A stretch of 64,000 nt of DNA, taken from the NCBI RefSeq assembly GCF_013170825.1, contig NZ_CP033365.1, positions 2,802,001 through 2,866,000 on the forward strand. Direction: 5' to 3'. Below the pieces are notes generated by a model. That model had not been told where the DNA came from. It saw nothing but the letters and a program-made list of their open reading frames with translations, and searched no databases. Positions 61,484 to 64,000 of the stretch are shown piece by piece; positions within the stretch are counted from its first letter, which is position 1; every line of letters begins with the position of its first letter. Origin of the DNA: Mesorhizobium sp. NZP2298. Lineage in GTDB: Bacteria; Pseudomonadota; Alphaproteobacteria; Rhizobiales; Rhizobiaceae. The position numbers and the translations under genes were made by a program.

Positions 61484-62674
61484 TCAACTCGCGTGGCCAA
61501 GGCGCTCCGCTTTCCGCGCCGGTGCCAGCGTGCCATCGCCGTAGATCATCCGGCCGGCGCGGAAGGTAGCACGGACGCGTGGCACCGGATGGCGGTCGGC
61601 CACCACGAGATCGGCCAGGAGGCCGGGCTCGATGGCGCCACGATCCGTGAGCCCCAGGGCCCCGGCAGGATTGGCGCTTGTCAGCGCCGCCGCCGTCACC
61701 AGCCCTTCGCCACGCAGCGCCGCCAGGCCGAGCACGGCCGGCAGGATCGAGGCCGGGTGGTAGTCGCTGGCCAGCATGTCGAGCAGCCCGGCCTCGTAGG
61801 CCTGCCGCGCGGAAAGATTGCCGGAATAGGATTCCCCGCGCAACGCGTTGGGCGCGCCCATGGCGGTGTGCATGCCGAGCCTGCGGGCTTCCCGCGCTGC
61901 CTCGAGCGTCACCGGGAATTCGCTGAGCGCGGCGCCCAGGCCATGGACGAGCTCCACCTTCTCCAATGTGTCGTCGTCATGCGAGGCCAGCACGACGCCA
62001 TGGGCCCGCGCGCGGGCCGACAGGTCCTGCAGCGCGTTCAGCACATCGCCCTGGCCCTTGCGACCGGCCATGCGCTTGCCGACGACCTCGGAGGCCGCGG
62101 CAACGGACATGCCGCGCTCGTTGGCGATGCGGGCGATGTAGAGTTCGACGTCGCGGTATTGCCCTTGTCCGGGTGTGTGATCCATCAGCGAGATCAGGTG
62201 CAGCCGGCCGGCATCCATCAGCTTCTGCAGCATGGCGATCGCGGGGGTGAAGGTCACCTCGAAGCGGGCATGGATGCGGTGGTCGACCAGCAGGTCGTCC
62301 TTCAGTTCGGCCATGGTCTCGATAATCGCCGACGTATGATCTTCCGAGCGCAGCACGCCGCTGGTGACGCTGGCGCCGATGAAGGAGAGCGCGGCATAGG
62401 CCGTGGTGACGCCACATGAGGCAAGCTTCTTGTCGAGCTCGGCGATGCCGATCCGCATCGGCACGTGGACGCCGGTGCGCGGCTCGACTTCCTTCTCCAC
62501 CATGTCGCCATGCATGTCGATGAAGCCCGGCAGAAGCAGGCGCCCGCCGCCCTCAATGTCGGCATGCTCGACAGGCGCGTCGCGGATCTCGGCAATCCGG
62601 CCGTCTTCGATCCTGACGGCGCCGTTCGGGACGACACGGTCGCGCAGGACGATCTCGAATTCACTCAGCCACAT
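61484..62674 (-). CDS. phnM: Alpha-D-ribose 1-methylphosphonate 5-triphosphate diphosphatase PhnM
   Basis: 396-residue amidohydrolase-fold enzyme of the C-P lyase path. 'LLPGFIDMHGDMVEKEVEPR' (metal His and family motif), 'SLMDHTPGQGQYRDVELY', 'SHDDDTLEKVE', 'LASDYHPASILPA' match PhnM. No other phn gene is in the window; the neighbours past the right edge are unseen. ATG 62674 chosen as family start. Confidence 0.88.
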   Translation of the reverse strand: MWLSEFEIVLRDRVVPNGAVRIEDGRIAEIRDAPVEHADIEGGGRLLLPGFIDMHGDMVEKEVEPRTGVHVPMRIGIAELDKKLASCGVTTAYAALSFIGASVTSGVLRSEDHTSAIIETMAELKDDLLVDHRIHARFEVTFTPAIAMLQKLMDAGRLHLISLMDHTPGQGQYRDVELYIARIANERGMSVAAASEVVGKRMAGRKGQGDVLNALQDLSARARAHGVVLASHDDDTLEKVELVHGLGAALSEFPVTLEAAREARRLGMHTAMGAPNALRGESYSGNLSARQAYEAGLLDMLASDYHPASILPAVLGLAALRGEGLVTAAALTSANPAGALGLTDRGAIEPGLLADLVVADRHPVPRVRATFRAGRMIYGDGTLAPARKAERLGHAS

Positions 62675-63226
62675 CTGATGTCTCTTGCAAGGAAGCTGTT
62701 TCAAGGTGGGTTTCGCGGTCGGCGAGGCGGGCGACATCATCGGAGTGATGCGTCTCGAGGACCTTGCCGAGCCTGGATCGATAGCACGAGGACCGATCAA
62801 TCAAGGCGAAAATTGTATGGCCATCGCAGGTCCTGTAGCTTGGCGTGAACGAGTTGACGGGGGCGCCGACCCGGCGGACTGGTCGGTAGCTCATGTTCCA
62901 CGAATCAACCCGTCGCGCGTCACCATAACGCTGTCCGCTATCGTCCTTGTGACACCGGAATCGTGTGAACGAGCAACATGTGCCGCGGCGCCCGTGCCGC
63001 AGCCTTTGGCGGGAAGGGCGGATCAGCTTCATCCGCGACTATCGCTATGTCGGCTATGTCACCGACGATGCCGAGGTGGGGCTGCCAGCGGACGCGGATC
63101 CTTCGGCCGCGGCACCGGATACTGATGAGCGGCGACCTGGCGCCGATTTCGCTCAGCGACGTTTTGGCTGCCGGCAGCGATGCGCAAGCATCACCGCCGG
63201 CCTGATGGCAGGTTTAGCGGAAGTCG
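62675..63226. other. 552-bp stretch without an intact gene
   Basis: Short frames on both strands, none with a convincing start and ribosome site. It holds the sigma-factor-like fragment described separately at 63001-63090. Confidence 0.5.
63001..63090 (+). pseudogene. Decayed C-terminal fragment of an ECF-type sigma factor
   Basis: The frame here reads 'SLWREGRISFIRDYRYVGYV' followed by 'TDDAEVGL', the typical tail of SnoaL-bearing ECF (SigJ/ECF41-like) sigma factors. No sigma-2 or sigma-4 regions were found upstream in any frame, so only the tail survives. Confidence 0.45.
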
Positions 63227-64000
63227 TTAACCGCGCTTTTCAATCACGGCGTACAGCACGTTGCGGTTCTCGCCGAAGTACACCCGCGCCTCGACGGTGT
63301 TGCGGTCGACGCTGGCATTGACGATGTTCCACATGTCGACTTCCGAGCGCAGCAGCAGCACCCAGTCCATGAACGTTTCCCGGTAGCCGGCGTCGGGGGT
63401 TCCCTCGGCGTAGTTGGCGAACAGGAATGTACCGTTCGGCTTCAGCATCTGCAGGCAGGTCTTGGTCAGCTTCACGGCGACGTTGTGCTGGAGGTAGTCG
63501 TAGAGGCCGGAGGCGTAGATGAGGTCGAACTTGCCGAGTTTGTGGCCCCTGGTGAGCACCGTCCGCACCGAGCCGTCGATGGCCTCGACCGCGGTGCCCT
63601 GGAAGTCGCGCGCGATCAGTCCGACACTCTGCGGATCCTGGTCGAGCGCGACCCAACGCTTGAGACCGCCTTCGGCCAAGGCGACGGAGCGATTGGCTTC
63701 GCGCAAATGGCCGGCGGCGATCGCCAGCACCTCGGTTTCGGGTCCGTTCCGGGCCGCGACCTCATCGACATAGCGGGTCAGGAGATCGCGCCGTTCCCGC
63801 GCCGCGACGCATGACGGAACGTTCTGGGTATGGCTGTAAAGCGCCTTGCCGATCTCCGAGGCGTTGGCCACGCTCTCGGCCACGTGCGGGTCGCAATAGA
63901 TGTAGTCGAGCAGCTCCGCGTCGCCGGAATACCCCCTGGGCTTGGTGAAGGACCAGTGCGTCAGCGGATCCTGGAGGAAGTAGTTCAGGATCGGGTGGTT
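63227..64000 (-). CDS. Class I SAM-dependent methyltransferase, 5' end beyond window
   Basis: The frame stays open to the right edge (about 257 codons seen), including 'HPILNYFLQDPLTHWSFTKP' and 'RGYSGDAELLDYIY' upstream of the region first readable from a GTG at 63883. Methyltransferase features: 'VLAIAAGHLREANRS', 'ALDQDPQSVGLIARDF', 'FDLIYASGLYDYL'. N-terminus is missing. Resembles extracellular-factor hydroxyacid methyl ester type methyltransferases; substrate unknown. Confidence 0.82.
   Translation of the reverse strand, partial: NHPILNYFLQDPLTHWSFTKPRGYSGDAELLDYIYCDPHVAESVANASEIGKALYSHTQNVPSCVAARERRDLLTRYVDEVAARNGPETEVLAIAAGHLREANRSVALAEGGLKRWVALDQDPQSVGLIARDFQGTAVEAIDGSVRTVLTRGHKLGKFDLIYASGLYDYLQHNVAVKLTKTCLQMLKPNGTFLFANYAEGTPDAGYRETFMDWVLLLRSEVDMWNIVNASVDRNTVEARVYFGENRNVLYAVIEKRG

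Noticed and set aside
1..64000. tRNA genes, CRISPR arrays, insertion sequences, integrases
   Set aside because: None was seen on reading either strand; small or degenerate copies could have been missed without a search tool.

Overview
The window is GC-rich, densely packed chromosomal or megaplasmid DNA of the kind found in soil Alphaproteobacteria. Gene content (many ABC uptake systems, sarcosine oxidase, N-methyl amine demethylation genes, sugar/polyol oxidation) and dispersed palindromic repeats of the RIME type point to Hyphomicrobiales, most likely a Mesorhizobium-like organism. No rRNA, tRNA, CRISPR array, integrase or transposase was seen. Nearly all genes serve import and catabolism of small nitrogen and carbon compounds.

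Layout. (1) 1-5.2 kb: branched-chain-type ABC importer (livG partial, livM, livH, binding protein), divergent from a regulator that joins a hotdog-fold domain to a TetR domain, with a 16-bp dyad operator between them. (2) 5.2-7.5 kb: MarR repressor divergent from a 14-TM drug efflux pump, with two near-identical operators. (3) 7.6-8.6 kb: AT-richer patch with a TagO-like exported protein. (4) 8.6-14.7 kb: GcvA-type LysR regulator divergent from soxBDAG (heterotetrameric sarcosine oxidase). (5) 14.8-28.3 kb: an aminotransferase, then a CocE/NonD hydrolase and dipeptide-type ABC importer running right, a BetI-like TetR regulator, and a TMADH-like demethylase plus MttB-family methyltransferase running left. 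The two outer ends carry matching 42-46 bp palindromes at the same distance from the start codons. (6) 28.4-40.0 kb: YciI protein, maleylacetate reductase, hydroxyquinol dioxygenase and a winged-helix/solute-binding fusion regulator running right, facing a leftward operon of ribose-type importer, two SDRs and a TIM-barrel isomerase/dehydratase. Three copies of GTCCA-N3-TGGAC stand at the outer ends and before the regulator. (7) 40.1-46.7 kb: leftward oxidative catabolic operon (FMN hydroxy-acid oxidase, DUF2520 protein, beta-decarboxylating dehydrogenase, SDR), divergent aldehyde dehydrogenase, LysR regulator. (8) 46.9-53.7 kb: second ribose-type importer in which one permease is fused to an SMP-30-type beta-propeller, with a second free propeller. 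(9) 54-64 kb: mixed metabolic genes (His-rich exported protein, FAD oxidase, degenerate deformylase, luciferase-like monooxygenase, ThuA-like protein, amidase, phnM, partial methyltransferase) and a decayed sigma-factor fragment.

How the parts work together. Regions 4 and 5 look like a programme for uptake and stepwise N-demethylation of betaine- or N-methyl-amino-acid-type compounds. Region 6 looks like import of a polyhydroxylated ring or sugar-like compound and its conversion to hydroxyquinol, then ring cleavage to maleylacetate and 3-oxoadipate. Regions 7 and 8 look like import and oxidation of a sugar or sugar acid through a lactone. Regions 5 and 6 share one plan: two convergent operons bracketed by copies of the same operator with the regulator gene inside. 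Substrates are inferred, not shown by the sequence.
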